DNA of 64,000 bases, taken from NCBI GenBank assembly GCA_041485285.1, contig JBGPJF010000002.1, forward strand, positions 62,001 through 126,000. Direction: 5' to 3'. The first letter of the stretch is position 1; each line of letters starts with the position of its first letter. This document shows, piece after piece, positions 47,628 to 55,699 of this stretch. The position numbers and the translations under genes were made by a program. Below the pieces are notes generated by a model. The model did no database searches and had not been told where the DNA came from. It was given only the letters and a program-made list of their open reading frames with translations. The stretch is from DATEUP01 sp041485285 (GTDB taxonomy: Archaea; Thermoplasmatota; DTKX01; DATEUP01).

Positions 47628-48437
47628 CTACGGCGGCGGCAGTTCGGCTTCGAGCGCGCCGCAAAGGATGATGAGCGCTTCGCGTTCCTCGAAGTGGAGT
47701 GCTCCCGGGACAATGAGGCAGTGCATCGGCGGCCCCATCTCGAGTTTGGCGATGCGGCCCGCCGCTCCCGCGCGGACGAGGCAATCGCTCTCGCCGGCGC
47801 GGGCGACCGCGACCGCAAGAAGGCGGGGGCCGAACAGCAGCCTCCCTTCGGTGTCCTTGGCCTCCATCAGCAGGCCCAGCCCCTCGCCCGCGGTCATGAG
47901 GCGCCCCTCCTCGGCTTTGATGTCGAGGAGCACCAGCGTGTGGAGCCCCGCGGCGCGGTTCTCGGCGATGCGCGCAAACGGCGAGGTTGGCGCGAACCCC
48001 GTCTCGGGGTAAGGCAGGCTCACGGTGCGGCCCGCTTTGTAGTGCTGGAGCCCCGCCTCCGAAAACGCGGTGTGCGTGATCGACGGGGCAAAGAGGAGCC
48101 GGACGGGGATCTTCCTGCGCGCGGCTTCGAGGCGGAGCGCAACGTGCGTGGTGGCGGCCATCGGGTCGCCGGGGACGATGAGCGCCGCGCCGCCCGGCGC
48201 GGCTGCGGCCCGCAGAATCTCCCCGCCCTCCTCGATGGCCTTGCGGCCAAGCCGGGGGATCGGCCCGCCGCGCGCCTGCTCGAGGAATTGCAAGGTCGCG
48301 GCTTCCAGGAGCGCGGTGTAGTCGTCGGCGAAGGCCGCGGCCGCTTCCTTCACGGCCGCCACCGATGCCGGCGAGACGCCGCCGGCCCCCCGCGGGCCGA
48401 TGCCGACGAACGTGAGCCCGGGTGCGCGTGGAGCCAG
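47628..48437 (-). CDS. dphB: Diphthine synthase, possible CTG start
   Basis: A SAM-dependent methyltransferase (tetrapyrrole methylase fold) that builds diphthamide on elongation factor 2. It opens LTFVGIGPRG, and carries LIVPGDPMAATTHVALRLEA near 95, APSITHTAFSEAGLQHYKAG near 125 and PTSPFARI near 158. Neither ATG, GTG nor TTG stands in frame between the conserved start and the stop of the upstream gene. The options are a CTG at 48455, which overlaps the upstream TGA as CTGA, and a CTG at 48437 behind GGGGGA; I give the second (269 residues). It follows the HVO_0476-type gene. The family is certain, the start is not. Confidence 0.9.
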   Translation of the reverse strand: MAPRAPGLTFVGIGPRGAGGVSPASVAAVKEAAAAFADDYTALLEAATLQFLEQARGGPIPRLGRKAIEEGGEILRAAAAPGGAALIVPGDPMAATTHVALRLEAARRKIPVRLLFAPSITHTAFSEAGLQHYKAGRTVSLPYPETGFAPTSPFARIAENRAAGLHTLVLLDIKAEEGRLMTAGEGLGLLMEAKDTEGRLLFGPRLLAVAVARAGESDCLVRAGAAGRIAKLEMGPPMHCLIVPGALHFEEREALIILCGALEAELPPP

Positions 48438-48451
48438 GCGTCGTCCCCCGT

Positions 48452-49057
48452 TCAGCGGTAGGTCTCGCGCATCTCGCGGGCGTAGATCCGGGAGATCATC
48501 CTGGCCGCGGCGCTGCCTTGCCGCACGGTGCCCGTGGGCGTCTTGATCGTGTGGATGACGGCCTTCGTCCGCTTGATGGTCAGGATTTCCCCGATCTGGA
48601 ATTCCTCGTCGGGGGCGGCGTCGATGGTCTCGGCGGCTGTCGAGTGACCGCGGTTGATCGACACCTTCACGCGCACCCGGTTGAACACCTTTGACCAAAT
48701 GAGCGGCTTTTGGCGGGCCTCGACGGCGTCCACGCGCGTGCCCTTCGATTCGAGGGCCGTGACGACGATGCGGTCTTTGCCGACGAACATCTCGTCGCCG
48801 ACCGCGAGCTTCTCGTCGGGGTCAACCACGACCGTGGAGCGGCGCGACCCTTCACCTTCCGACAGGACGACTTGGAGCGTGATCGGTTTCTCCTCACGGA
48901 TGCGCCGGGGCTGCGTGGTGCCGCAGGTTTTGCACTTAAACACGCCATCGAGCACGACGGCCTCGCGGCCCTCGATCTCTTCGCCCTTGAGCACCTCATG
49001 GAGTGTCGTCTCGCCACAGGTCTCGCATTCGCAGTAGATCGTCCACGGTTTTGCCAT
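48452..49057 (-). CDS. HVO_0476-family zinc finger protein
   Basis: A 201-residue archaeal protein with an N-terminal zinc ribbon (CETC near residue 12 and CKTC near 42) followed by a beta-rich region (residues 60-200) that resembles a nucleic-acid-binding barrel, ending MISRIYAREMRETYR. It was named from Haloferax and is broadly kept in euryarchaea; its function is not known. ATG at 49057 follows GGAGGG at a 6-base gap. It sits between ccmE and dphB on one strand, and its TGA overlaps a possible CTG start of dphB. Confidence 0.85.
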   Translation of the reverse strand: MAKPWTIYCECETCGETTLHEVLKGEEIEGREAVVLDGVFKCKTCGTTQPRRIREEKPITLQVVLSEGEGSRRSTVVVDPDEKLAVGDEMFVGKDRIVVTALESKGTRVDAVEARQKPLIWSKVFNRVRVKVSINRGHSTAAETIDAAPDEEFQIGEILTIKRTKAVIHTIKTPTGTVRQGSAAARMISRIYAREMRETYR

Positions 49058-49073
49058 TGCTTGCCCTCCGGGG

Positions 49074-49580
49074 TCACTGCGGCGGGGATTCGGGGCGGTA
49101 GTCCGTGGGGCAGCCGATGGAGATCTTTTCGACGACGAGCTTGGGCACGCCGCCGACGACCTGGACGGTGCCTTCGGCAAGGACCTTTTTGCCCTCGCCG
49201 AAGTTCGCGTCCATCCCACCCGCGTAGACTGCGCGGATGGCCACCGACTCGTCCCCGTAATCCGTGAGGTCGAAAGCTAGGGCGCTCCCCACACTCACAG
49301 ATCCGGGCTTAACGCCGCCGACGACCGCGACGGTTTTGCCGTCGTAGGCCGCTGGCGCCGCAGTGATGTCACGGACATCCGTGTACTTCGGTCCGGGGGC
49401 GCCGGTGGGGAGGAACAGACCGAGAAGGATGATGGCCGCGACGATGGCGACGGCCAGCGAGAACTTGGCGGTGGGGGAGGCGAAGGCGCCCGCGCGTGCG
49501 CCCGCCGAAGGCGGCGCGGCTGCAGCCGCCTCAACGGCGGCCTCTGCGTCGAAACGCGCCGCTTCAACGCTCTTTTCCAT
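49074..49580 (-). CDS. ccmE: CcmE-type haem chaperone with CxxxY motif
   Basis: 168 residues. A membrane helix (residues 43-63; LAVAIVAAIILLGLFLP) is followed by an exported OB-fold: VAVVGGVKPGSVSVG near 85, FDLTDYGDESVAIRAVY near 104 and VLAEGTVQVVGGVPKL. The haem-binding site near the end is CPTDY, the CxxxY form seen in Desulfovibrio and archaea in place of HxxxY. I chose the ATG at 49580 behind GGGGGT; longer starts run into the upstream gene. It overlaps the upstream gene's end by 17 bases and is last in the ccm operon. CcmE hands haem from CcmC to the cytochrome ligase. Confidence 0.85.
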   Translation of the reverse strand: MEKSVEAARFDAEAAVEAAAAAPPSAGARAGAFASPTAKFSLAVAIVAAIILLGLFLPTGAPGPKYTDVRDITAAPAAYDGKTVAVVGGVKPGSVSVGSALAFDLTDYGDESVAIRAVYAGGMDANFGEGKKVLAEGTVQVVGGVPKLVVEKISIGCPTDYRPESPPQ

Positions 49581-50202
49581 CGGCGCGGACCCCCGCGGAA
49601 GGCCCATTTTGCGCGCTTTCCAAGGCATCGGCCCTGGCGCGCAGTTTCCGCTGGGCCAGATGCAGGTTTAGAGTGTATAAAAGAACTACCCCCCAGACGC
49701 AGGCGGAGGCGAGAGCAAGGGCAAGGAGGCCGCCGTCGGGCGGAGGCTCGCGGTAGCGCAAGTCGACCGAGAATTCGGCGTAATCGATGATTGCTCCCGC
49801 CGACCCGATGAGTTCGATCGAAAAGGGGGTATTTGTGACCGTGAAAGGGAGTGCGTTGGGCGGGATGACGACGTCCGCCGATGTATTGGCAACGCCCGCC
49901 GGGACCGCAACGGTCGCGTTCCAGCGGGCCTCGGTGTCGCGGCCGGGGCTGATCACGACGGAGAGGTTGTAGGTCGCGGCGTGCGTGCTCGCCAAGCCAA
50001 CGAGCGAAAAGTGATAGGAGAACCCCGTGGACCCGTTGATGGTCTCGGGGCAGGGCACGGACACCTGCATCCGGTTGGCATCGTCGGAGAGGGTCGCGGT
50101 GCGGCTGGAGCCGACCCCTTGGGTGAAACCGCCCGAGGCGAGCCCCGCAACGGCCCCGAGAAGCGTAGCCACCCCCAAAGCGGCAAACAAGAACCGCTTC
50201 AT
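49564..50202 (-). CDS. Exported protein with CcmD-like C-terminus
   Basis: 212 residues. A signal peptide (residues 3-22; FLFAALGVATLLGAVAGLA) leads to a beta-rich outer domain of about 130 residues with two cysteine-free faces and one CPET cysteine, then a membrane helix (about 160-180; LLALALASACVWGVVLLYTL) and a basic coiled end, NLHLAQRKLRARADALE. The helix-plus-basic-tail looks like CcmD, the small protein that holds CcmC and CcmE together. The gene lies between ccmC (4-base overlap) and ccmE (17-base overlap), the place of ccmD. That it replaces CcmD is inference; the outer domain is unknown. Confidence 0.7.
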   Translation of the reverse strand: MKRFLFAALGVATLLGAVAGLASGGFTQGVGSSRTATLSDDANRMQVSVPCPETINGSTGFSYHFSLVGLASTHAATYNLSVVISPGRDTEARWNATVAVPAGVANTSADVVIPPNALPFTVTNTPFSIELIGSAGAIIDYAEFSVDLRYREPPPDGGLLALALASACVWGVVLLYTLNLHLAQRKLRARADALESAQNGPSAGVRADGKER

Positions 50203-50942
50203 GGGTCGGCCCTCCGTTGGAGCGCCGCGATTCGGTCGGCAAGGGCGAGCATGTCAAGCCGCCAAGCGAGGAAGGCGACGAAGAGCAGCGTGTACGCCGC
50301 GATGGAAACGAGCAGGACGAGCGCGCCTTGCGCGCCGATCCCCTGCCCGCCCGGCGAGATGACGGTGGGGTGCAGGGTGCGCCAGATGTAGATCGAGAAG
50401 TACGAGAACGGGACGAGCGCGAACCCGGCAATCGCGTAGAGCGCGGAGGTGCGCTGCCGCGCCTCGCCGCCGGGCATCCGCGCGCGCAGCGCTAGGTAAC
50501 CGATGTACACGAAGAACAGCACCAGGTACGTCATCAGGCGCTCGTCCTCGAGCCGCCACGGCGTGCCCCATTCGGCCCACGCCCACAAGCTGCCGGCACC
50601 GATCGTGATGGCGGCCATCGTGAGGCCGATCCCCGCGGATGCCGACGCGAGGCGGTCGGCGTCTGCCGCGCGCGGCACGCGCAAAACGACCCGCACGGAC
50701 GCGATGAAAGCGACCGTGAAGGCGGCATACGAGGCTACGGCGGCGCCGATGTGCAGGTAGAAAATCCGCTGGGCGACCGGCGCGGAGAACCCCAGCGATA
50801 ACGTCGGAGCCCACAGGAGCGCGAGCATCGTCAGGGCAAGCAGGCCAACGGCCGCCCCGATGAACAGCGGCTGCCGAAGACGGATGAGGCGGCCGAAGGC
50901 GGGGCCCTCAACGGGCGCTGTCGAGGGGGGTGCAAGGGCCAC
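50199..50942 (-). CDS. ccmC: CcmC haem-handling membrane protein
   Basis: A 247-residue, six-helix protein of the haem-handling family. The tryptophan-rich WWD segment reads GSLWAWAEWGTPWRLEDERL near 120, and the histidines in RIFYLHIGAA (about 60) and IYIWRTLHPTV (about 190) sit on the outer face as haem ligands. CcmC loads haem on CcmE. It follows ccmB by about 40 bases and overlaps the next gene by 4 bases. The first 20 residues are cytoplasmic and Pro-rich. Length and topology fit CcmC rather than CcsA or CcmF. Confidence 0.93.
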   Translation of the reverse strand: MALAPPSTAPVEGPAFGRLIRLRQPLFIGAAVGLLALTMLALLWAPTLSLGFSAPVAQRIFYLHIGAAVASYAAFTVAFIASVRVVLRVPRAADADRLASASAGIGLTMAAITIGAGSLWAWAEWGTPWRLEDERLMTYLVLFFVYIGYLALRARMPGGEARQRTSALYAIAGFALVPFSYFSIYIWRTLHPTVISPGGQGIGAQGALVLLVSIAAYTLLFVAFLAWRLDMLALADRIAALQRRADP

Positions 50943-50983
50943 GGCGGGCCGACGAGGCGGCCGCTAAAGAAGATTGTTGGAAG

Positions 50984-51652
50984 TCACGCTGAAAGCGCGC
51001 GGGGGGAGAGGAAAACGAACAGCGAGAGGAAGAGCGCGTCGTAGGCGGCCATGTAGCTGAGGTTCAGCCAAATGGCGGGGTCGGCCCACGCAACACCGAC
51101 GGTCGCCGCCACCGTGCCGCGGGCGGCCCACATCATCAGCGGAACCGCCAACGGGATCACAAGGACGGGCAGAAGGGCGGCCCGCGCGCGGGCGCGGCAC
51201 GAGAGTGCCGAGAAAAAAGCGTTCAAGGCCGAGAGCCCCGCGCACCCGAGGACGAGGAACAGGGCGAGCGCGACGGGGTCGCGCAAGATCGAGCCGCCGA
51301 AGAAGAGGCCGGCCACAACGACCGCAAGGAGTGCGCCCGACGCGGCGAGTGCGAAGGACGAGAGTACCTTGCCAAGGTAGAGCGACGAAGGAGCGGCCGG
51401 GCTGGCGACCAGGAGGTCGATGGTGCCGTGGTCGGTCTCGCCGTGGAAGGAGCGGGCCAGCCCTGCCGTGGTGGCGAAGATGAGCGTCACCCACAGAGCG
51501 GTCCCGACGGGGACGGGCGTCCCTTCGGCCGCAACGCGGAAAAGGAGCATGATAAGGAACGTCAGGAGCCCCATGAGCGCGACCTGCTCGAGGACGCGCG
51601 CCTCGAGGGCGAGGTCTTTGCGCGCGACCAGGAGCGCGGCGCTACTTGCCAA
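50984..51652 (-). CDS. ccmB: CcmB, permease of the haem-exporter complex
   Basis: 222 residues with six membrane helices. It carries the CcmB pattern VARKDLALEAR at the start, FHGETDHGTIDLLVASPAAP near 85 and YLGKVLSSF near 106. With CcmA it releases haem-loaded CcmE. I chose the TTG at 51652, because a full GGAGGTGA stands five bases upstream; an in-frame GTG four codons earlier would lie inside that site. The gene overlaps the end of ccmA by 11 bases, so the two are coupled. Nothing is unusual in the protein. Confidence 0.92.
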   Translation of the reverse strand: MASSAALLVARKDLALEARVLEQVALMGLLTFLIMLLFRVAAEGTPVPVGTALWVTLIFATTAGLARSFHGETDHGTIDLLVASPAAPSSLYLGKVLSSFALAASGALLAVVVAGLFFGGSILRDPVALALFLVLGCAGLSALNAFFSALSCRARARAALLPVLVIPLAVPLMMWAARGTVAATVGVAWADPAIWLNLSYMAAYDALFLSLFVFLSPRALSA

Positions 51653-52406
51653 CGGCCTCACCTCCGAGGCGGCGCAGCTGCGCGCCAAGTTCTGGGGCGT
51701 CGGCTTCGCCGCGCGCGGCGACGCGCACGAGCTTGCCGCGGTGCAGGATGGCCACGCGGTCGCAGGTGGCGAGGGCAAGGTCGGCCCGGTGGGTCGCCAA
51801 TAGCACCGCGCGGCCCCCGCGGGCGGCCGCATCCTGCAGCTGGGCGACGAGGTCGGCCGTCGAGGAAGCGTCCAGCCCTTCGAACGGTTCGTCGAGGAGG
51901 AGCACGGTCGGGCCGTGGAGCGTCGCGCGCGCAAGCGAAAGCCGCTGCCGCATCCCGTGCGAGAGCTGGCCTGCCCGGTCGGCGGCGCGGTGCGAGAGGG
52001 AAGCGGCGGCCAGGGCATCTTTGGCCGCCGCGCGCGCTTGCGCGCCGCCCATCCCCCACAGCCGCGCGAAGAACACGAGGTTTTCCGAGGCGGTCAGCTC
52101 GTCGTAAAGGAGCGGCGTGTCCGGCAGCCATCCGATGTTGCGTTTCGCCTCCGCCGGGGAGGCGAGCAGGTCGACGCCGTCGATGAGGATTCGGCCGCTG
52201 TCGGGCGCGAGGAGGCCCGCCGCCGCGCGGATCAGCGTGCTCTTGCCGGCGCCGTTCGGACCGATTAGCGCGACGGCTTCGCCGCGCGCCACGCGCAGCG
52301 ACACGGCATCGAGCGCCAGGGCCGCCCCAAATGCCTTGGTGACCTCGAACAGCGTCAGGCCCGCCGTTTCGCCCGTCGCACCCACTTCAGCACCGCTCGG
52401 GGCCAT
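51642..52406 (-). CDS. ccmA: CcmA, ATP-binding protein of the haem-exporter complex
   Basis: A 254-residue ABC ATPase, first of the ccm operon. Walker A is GPNGAGKST near residue 49, the signature LSHGMRQRLSLARA near 145, Walker B VLLLDEPFEGLDA near 168 and the switch histidine in LLATHRADLA near 203. The class could fit other small ABC exporters, but ccmB, ccmC and ccmE directly downstream make CcmA the best call. The N-terminal 18 residues are a variable lead. No ccmF, ccmG or ccmH is visible in the window. Confidence 0.9.
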   Translation of the reverse strand: MAPSGAEVGATGETAGLTLFEVTKAFGAALALDAVSLRVARGEAVALIGPNGAGKSTLIRAAAGLLAPDSGRILIDGVDLLASPAEAKRNIGWLPDTPLLYDELTASENLVFFARLWGMGGAQARAAAKDALAAASLSHRAADRAGQLSHGMRQRLSLARATLHGPTVLLLDEPFEGLDASSTADLVAQLQDAAARGGRAVLLATHRADLALATCDRVAILHRGKLVRVAARGEADAPELGAQLRRLGGEAVGK

Positions 52407-52484
52407 TGCGGAACGGACTAAAAAGGGACGCCAGCCCGCGGCCGCGCAAGGGGAGGGCCGCGGGCGGCAAGCGGGACGGGGCGC

Positions 52485-52913
52485 TCACTTGTAGCGCCGG
52501 AGATTCGCCTGGTCTTCGTTGAACATCATAGCCAGATAGTCGAGGATCGCCTTCTTGGTCGACGAGTCATCCATCCCCTGGATCTTGAAGTCGCCCGCGA
52601 CGTTCACTTTGGTCTTTGCGCCCATCGGCGTGTAGCTGTTGGTGAACTTGGTGCCAGCCATCGGGCCGTTGAGGACTTCCCAGTCGAAGCCCTTCGGCGC
52701 GTTCATGGTCATCTTGACCTTTTCCTTGCGCGTTGTCTTGCCATCGGGGTTGACGACTTCCATCTCGAGCATCTGGTAGTTGGCCTTGGTCTCAAGGACC
52801 TTCTGACCGCGCACCATCGTGTGCGCGTGCGTTTTGGGGTTGTCGTCCCCGAGGTACTTCCAAATCTTGTCGATCGGCGCGTCGAATTCTCCATCGTCGG
52901 TTAGGTGAACCAT
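52485..52913 (-). CDS. SRPBCC-fold protein
   Basis: 142 residues of the START/SRPBCC fold: DDGEFDAPIDKIWKYLGDD at the N-terminus, a curved beta-sheet (YQMLEMEVVNPDGK; TKFTNSYTPMGAKTKVNVAG) and a long C-terminal helix. The fold encloses a cavity for lipids or other small hydrophobic molecules. ATG at 52913 follows GGAGTGG; upstream codons look non-coding. It lies 78 bases before ccmA's start on the same strand... that is, ccmA lies downstream and could share its transcript. A second SRPBCC gene is at 61046. The ligand is unknown. Confidence 0.8.
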   Translation of the reverse strand: MVHLTDDGEFDAPIDKIWKYLGDDNPKTHAHTMVRGQKVLETKANYQMLEMEVVNPDGKTTRKEKVKMTMNAPKGFDWEVLNGPMAGTKFTNSYTPMGAKTKVNVAGDFKIQGMDDSSTKKAILDYLAMMFNEDQANLRRYK

Positions 52914-53123
52914 GGTACCACTCCAGTTTCTTGTCCATGCGAGGTCGCCATATGAAGGCATGGTTGAGGCCGCGGCGGAAAACTGCGGCCCCACGGAACG
53001 GCTTCGCTTCGCGCCTGAGGGTGGCGTTTTTCATCGAGGGGCAACCTTTGGCGGTTCGGCGGGGTCCTGCTGTCGACGACGGCCGAAGCGCTGTTCGAAT
53101 ACCGGCCCGCGAGGTTCGGGCCG

Positions 53124-53996
53124 ATGACCGTCGCGCTGCTTTTCATCCTCGGCCTCACAACGCCCTTTGCGGCAGGCGAGCGCGTTCTGGCCGGCCGCAT
53201 GGGCCAAGCCGCCCTTGCGCTGGTGCCGCTCGCCCTCGTGGTGGTCTTCGGGTACCTGTCGTCCCCCTCGCCGCTTCGAATCGGTGCGGAGGGGATCGAA
53301 ATCTCGCGCTCGCGCGCTGCTCGGATCCGCGGCGCCGCGCAACACCTGAAGTGGCACGAGGTCACCAACATTTACCCGTCTTTCTACGAAGACGCGGGGA
53401 TGAAATTCTCGCCGTTTGCCGCCGCAGAGGGGACGGCCAAACACGCGGGGCTGCGGATCGAGACCGCGGGCGGAGAGAAGCTCATCGTCCCATTCACGCC
53501 GACGGTGCTCGACCTTCGACACCACGGCACGGCGCCCTACCACGCCGCATTGGAGGCGGTCGAGAAAGCCTGCAAAGCCGCGGGGCGCCCCCTGGTCACC
53601 GCCCCGCCGGGCCTCACCCCCGAAAAGGCGGACGCCATGCTCACGGAGGCCGCAAAGCCTCTCCTCCCGTTCCCGGTCACCGTTGCCGGGATCTTCGCGC
53701 CAGCGCTCCTCATCCCGGCGCTCGCGGTGCTCGCGGCCAAGGCCGTCGGCCCCGTGCCGCCTGAAGGCACTGCCCTCATCGTGGCCTTGGGGCTCTCGCC
53801 GCTTTTGGCGGTGTTCGTGCTCGTTAACCTGCGCGGCGGCAAGCGCACGGAACTCCTCCATGAGGTCCAGAAGCAGCGCCAGAGCGACCGCGAACGGCAG
53901 GCGCACCGCGGCACGCCTGGGCCGGACGCCGATGCCGAAGCTAATCGGGCCGCGCCCGCCGCGCCCGGAAGGGTTTTGACCCGGCGCGCGAGATGA
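53124..53996 (+). CDS. Uncharacterised membrane protein with soluble PH-like domain
   Basis: 290 residues. Two membrane helices lie near residues 3-18 and 28-46, a soluble domain fills 50-180 (LRIGAEGIEISRSRAARIRG; WHEVTNIYPSFYED) and resembles bacterial PH-type domains, two more helices follow (185-245) and the tail is charged. The ATG at 53124 has GAGGT 8 bases upstream. The frame stays open for 35 codons before it, with protein-like sequence (RGNLWRFGGVLLSTT) but no ATG, GTG or TTG, so a longer form is possible. It overlaps the Usp gene by four bases. Function unknown. Confidence 0.75.
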   Translation: MTVALLFILGLTTPFAAGERVLAGRMGQAALALVPLALVVVFGYLSSPSPLRIGAEGIEISRSRAARIRGAAQHLKWHEVTNIYPSFYEDAGMKFSPFAAAEGTAKHAGLRIETAGGEKLIVPFTPTVLDLRHHGTAPYHAALEAVEKACKAAGRPLVTAPPGLTPEKADAMLTEAAKPLLPFPVTVAGIFAPALLIPALAVLAAKAVGPVPPEGTALIVALGLSPLLAVFVLVNLRGGKRTELLHEVQKQRQSDRERQAHRGTPGPDADAEANRAAPAAPGRVLTRRAR

Positions 53997-54409
53997 CCGG
54001 GGCCTTGGCCACGTACCTCCTCGCCTACGACGACTCCGAAAGCGCGCGCAAGGCGCTCGACCGGACGATCGAACTCGTTTCTCCGCGCGACCTGATCGTC
54101 CTCGTGTGGGTCGTCCCTGACGAGGCGCAGTTTACGCGCTTCGGGGATGACCCGTCGGCGACTGCGGCGGCAAGGCTCGAGAAGCTGAACGCCGCCACGG
54201 CGCTCGTCCGCCGCTCCTCGCGGCAGGCCGCTGCGCTGTTACTCAAAGGGGACGTTGCCAGCGAAATCGTCGCCGCCGGCGAAAAGCTCGGGGCCGACCT
54301 GATCATCCTCGGCCACAAGGGAGTCTCCAAGATCGGCCCGTTCGCGCTCGGCTCGGTGGCCGAGCGCGTCGCGGACTTGTCGAACCGCAAGGTCCTGATT
54401 GTGAAGTGA
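53993..54409 (+). CDS. Universal stress protein (UspA family)
   Basis: A 138-residue single Usp domain. It opens YLLAYDDSESARKAL and ends with the ATP-binding loop LGHKGVSKIGPFALGSVAE near 106-124 (G-2X-G-9X-GS), so it is of the nucleotide-binding class. Usp proteins sense energy state or stress and bind partner proteins. Its ATG overlaps the stop of the membrane protein gene (ATGA), so the two are co-translated and the membrane protein may be the partner. Confidence 0.92.
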   Translation: MTGALATYLLAYDDSESARKALDRTIELVSPRDLIVLVWVVPDEAQFTRFGDDPSATAAARLEKLNAATALVRRSSRQAAALLLKGDVASEIVAAGEKLGADLIILGHKGVSKIGPFALGSVAERVADLSNRKVLIVK

Positions 54410-54491
54410 GGCGAGACAGAGGCGCCCTCCGCGCGACCTTTCAGCGTTTGTGCCAATGGCCGTATGTACCCCGCGCACCCCACCATTGGCC

Positions 54492-54776
54492 ATGAGCTTC
54501 GGTCTCGAGGTGGTCTTCGCCCTCGTCACGAGCGTGTTCGTGGCGGGACCGGCGGTGGTGCTGTGGAAAGCGTATGCGCGGACGCGGACGCGGCGCGTGC
54601 TGTTCGCCGCGATCGGGTTCACCGTGTTCTTCGTGACGGAGTTCATCGTCCTCATCGACCAGGTGGGCTTTACGCCCTCGTTCAACGAGACCGAGACCGT
54701 TGAGTTCGTGGGGGACATCATCGCGGCCGCCTGTTTTGCCATCGCGTTCCTGCGACCGGCCGCCGGTGACCCATGA
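54492..54776 (+). CDS. Small three-helix membrane protein next to a regulator
   Basis: 94 residues with three membrane segments: MSFGLEVVFALVTSVFVAGP, VLFAAIGFTVFFVTEFIVLI and VEFVGDIIAAACFAIAFL, with the basic loop KAYARTRTRRV on the inside. It resembles small membrane proteins that pair with winged-helix regulators in halophilic archaea. I chose the ATG at 54492 at the edge of the first helix. GCCAATGG (54452-54459) and CCATTGGC (54483-54490) form an inverted repeat that ends right before this start and could hide it in a hairpin. The next gene overlaps it by four bases. Confidence 0.75.
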   Translation: MSFGLEVVFALVTSVFVAGPAVVLWKAYARTRTRRVLFAAIGFTVFFVTEFIVLIDQVGFTPSFNETETVEFVGDIIAAACFAIAFLRPAAGDP

Positions 54777-55324
54777 CCTCGGCGCGGACACCGCGCCAAG
54801 CCATCCTTCGCGCGATCGAGGAGCACCCCGGCTCGCACCTGCGAGCCCTCGAGCGGATCGTCCCCTATTCCCTGGGGGCGCTGCGCCACCACCTTCGGAA
54901 GCTCGAGGAGGCGGGGCTGGTGCGGGTCGAGTTCGACCTGCGGTTCAAGCGGTATTACCCGCAGGCGATGACGCAGGAATTCCGGGACACGTGCGCGGCC
55001 CTGCGCCAACGCCAGATGCGGCGCATCATGGTGCTCCTCCTTTCAAAACCGGGGGCCTCCACGCGCGAAATTTCGGCGACCCTCGGGGTGGGGCGGTCGA
55101 GCCTCGGCAGCTACCTGCTGCGCCTCAAACGCCGGGGGATGCTGTTGAAGCAGCAGGACGACCTCGGCGGGTGGATCCTCGCTAATCCAAGGACCGTGGA
55201 GGCCGCGCTGATTGCCTACAAGCCCAGTTTCATGGACCGTGTGGTCGACGGCGCGCTCGAGGTTTTCGAAAACGCCGTTCCCGATCCCCCGGCCGCCGTA
55301 AAGCGGGATGGGGCCGAGGAATGA
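54773..55324 (+). CDS. Transcription regulator with two winged-helix domains
   Basis: 183 residues. Winged helix 1 (residues 5-65) reads RQAILRAIEEHPGSHLRALE then LGALRHHLRKLEEAGLVRV. Winged helix 2 (80-140) reads QMRRIMVLLLSKPGASTREI then SSLGSYLLRLKRRGMLL. Tandem winged helices of this kind are common in euryarchaeal membrane-linked regulators, with ArsR-like first domains. The ATG overlaps the stop of the small membrane protein gene, so the pair is likely a functional unit in which the membrane protein senses or tethers. A helix near 160 ends the protein. Confidence 0.88.
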   Translation: MTSARTPRQAILRAIEEHPGSHLRALERIVPYSLGALRHHLRKLEEAGLVRVEFDLRFKRYYPQAMTQEFRDTCAALRQRQMRRIMVLLLSKPGASTREISATLGVGRSSLGSYLLRLKRRGMLLKQQDDLGGWILANPRTVEAALIAYKPSFMDRVVDGALEVFENAVPDPPAAVKRDGAEE

Positions 55325-55355
55325 GGGCCGGCGCCGCGCGCTGGCTCGCAACTCC

Positions 55356-55363
55356 CATATACG
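55356..55363 (+). promoter_or_regulatory. TATA box before the DUF3303-like gene
   Basis: CATATACG lies 30-37 bases before the GTG at 55393, a good spacing for a short-leader archaeal transcript. It supports the GTG over the upstream ATG at 55321. Confidence 0.5.
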
Positions 55364-55392
55364 CGACACCCCATGATCTGGCGGGGTTTGCG

Positions 55393-55647
55393 GTGCTCTT
55401 CCACGTCACGCTGCGGTTCCTCCCGGGCCAGTACGAAGCCGCGGTGCGGACGTACAAGAACCCGAAAGTGCCGCAGGGCGTCAAAGTCCGCGAATTCCTC
55501 GGCATGTTCGGCGAGGTGGACGCGGTCGTCATCTTCGAGGCGCCCGACGAGGGCACCGCCGCCGAGTTCGTGGTCCAGTTCTCCGAGCACTCGCACACCT
55601 CGACGGCCGTCGTCTTCCCCGTCGAGAGCTACAAGTGGACGCGGTAG
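55393..55647 (+). CDS. DUF3303-like small protein
   Basis: An 84-residue ferredoxin-like-fold protein. It opens VLFHVTLRFLPGQYEAAVRT, continues VKVREFLGMFGEVDAVVIFE and ends FSEHSHTSTAVVFPVESYKW; such beta-alpha-beta units are seen in DUF3303 and GYD-type proteins, whose function is not known. The GTG at 55393 is preferred because a TATA box stands upstream; an ATG at 55321 that overlaps the previous stop would add 24 residues of poor quality. No membrane segment. Confidence 0.75.
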   Translation: MLFHVTLRFLPGQYEAAVRTYKNPKVPQGVKVREFLGMFGEVDAVVIFEAPDEGTAAEFVVQFSEHSHTSTAVVFPVESYKWTR

Positions 55648-55699
55648 CGCTAGCACCGGCGGCGTTCCCAATCTCTCTAAATCCTTGAGTTCCAATTCG

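Noticed and set aside
52931..53764. Long plus-strand frame overlapping the PH-like membrane protein
   Set aside because: It is an out-of-frame shadow rich in Arg and Pro; the frame starting at 53124 has membrane helices and a coupled downstream gene.
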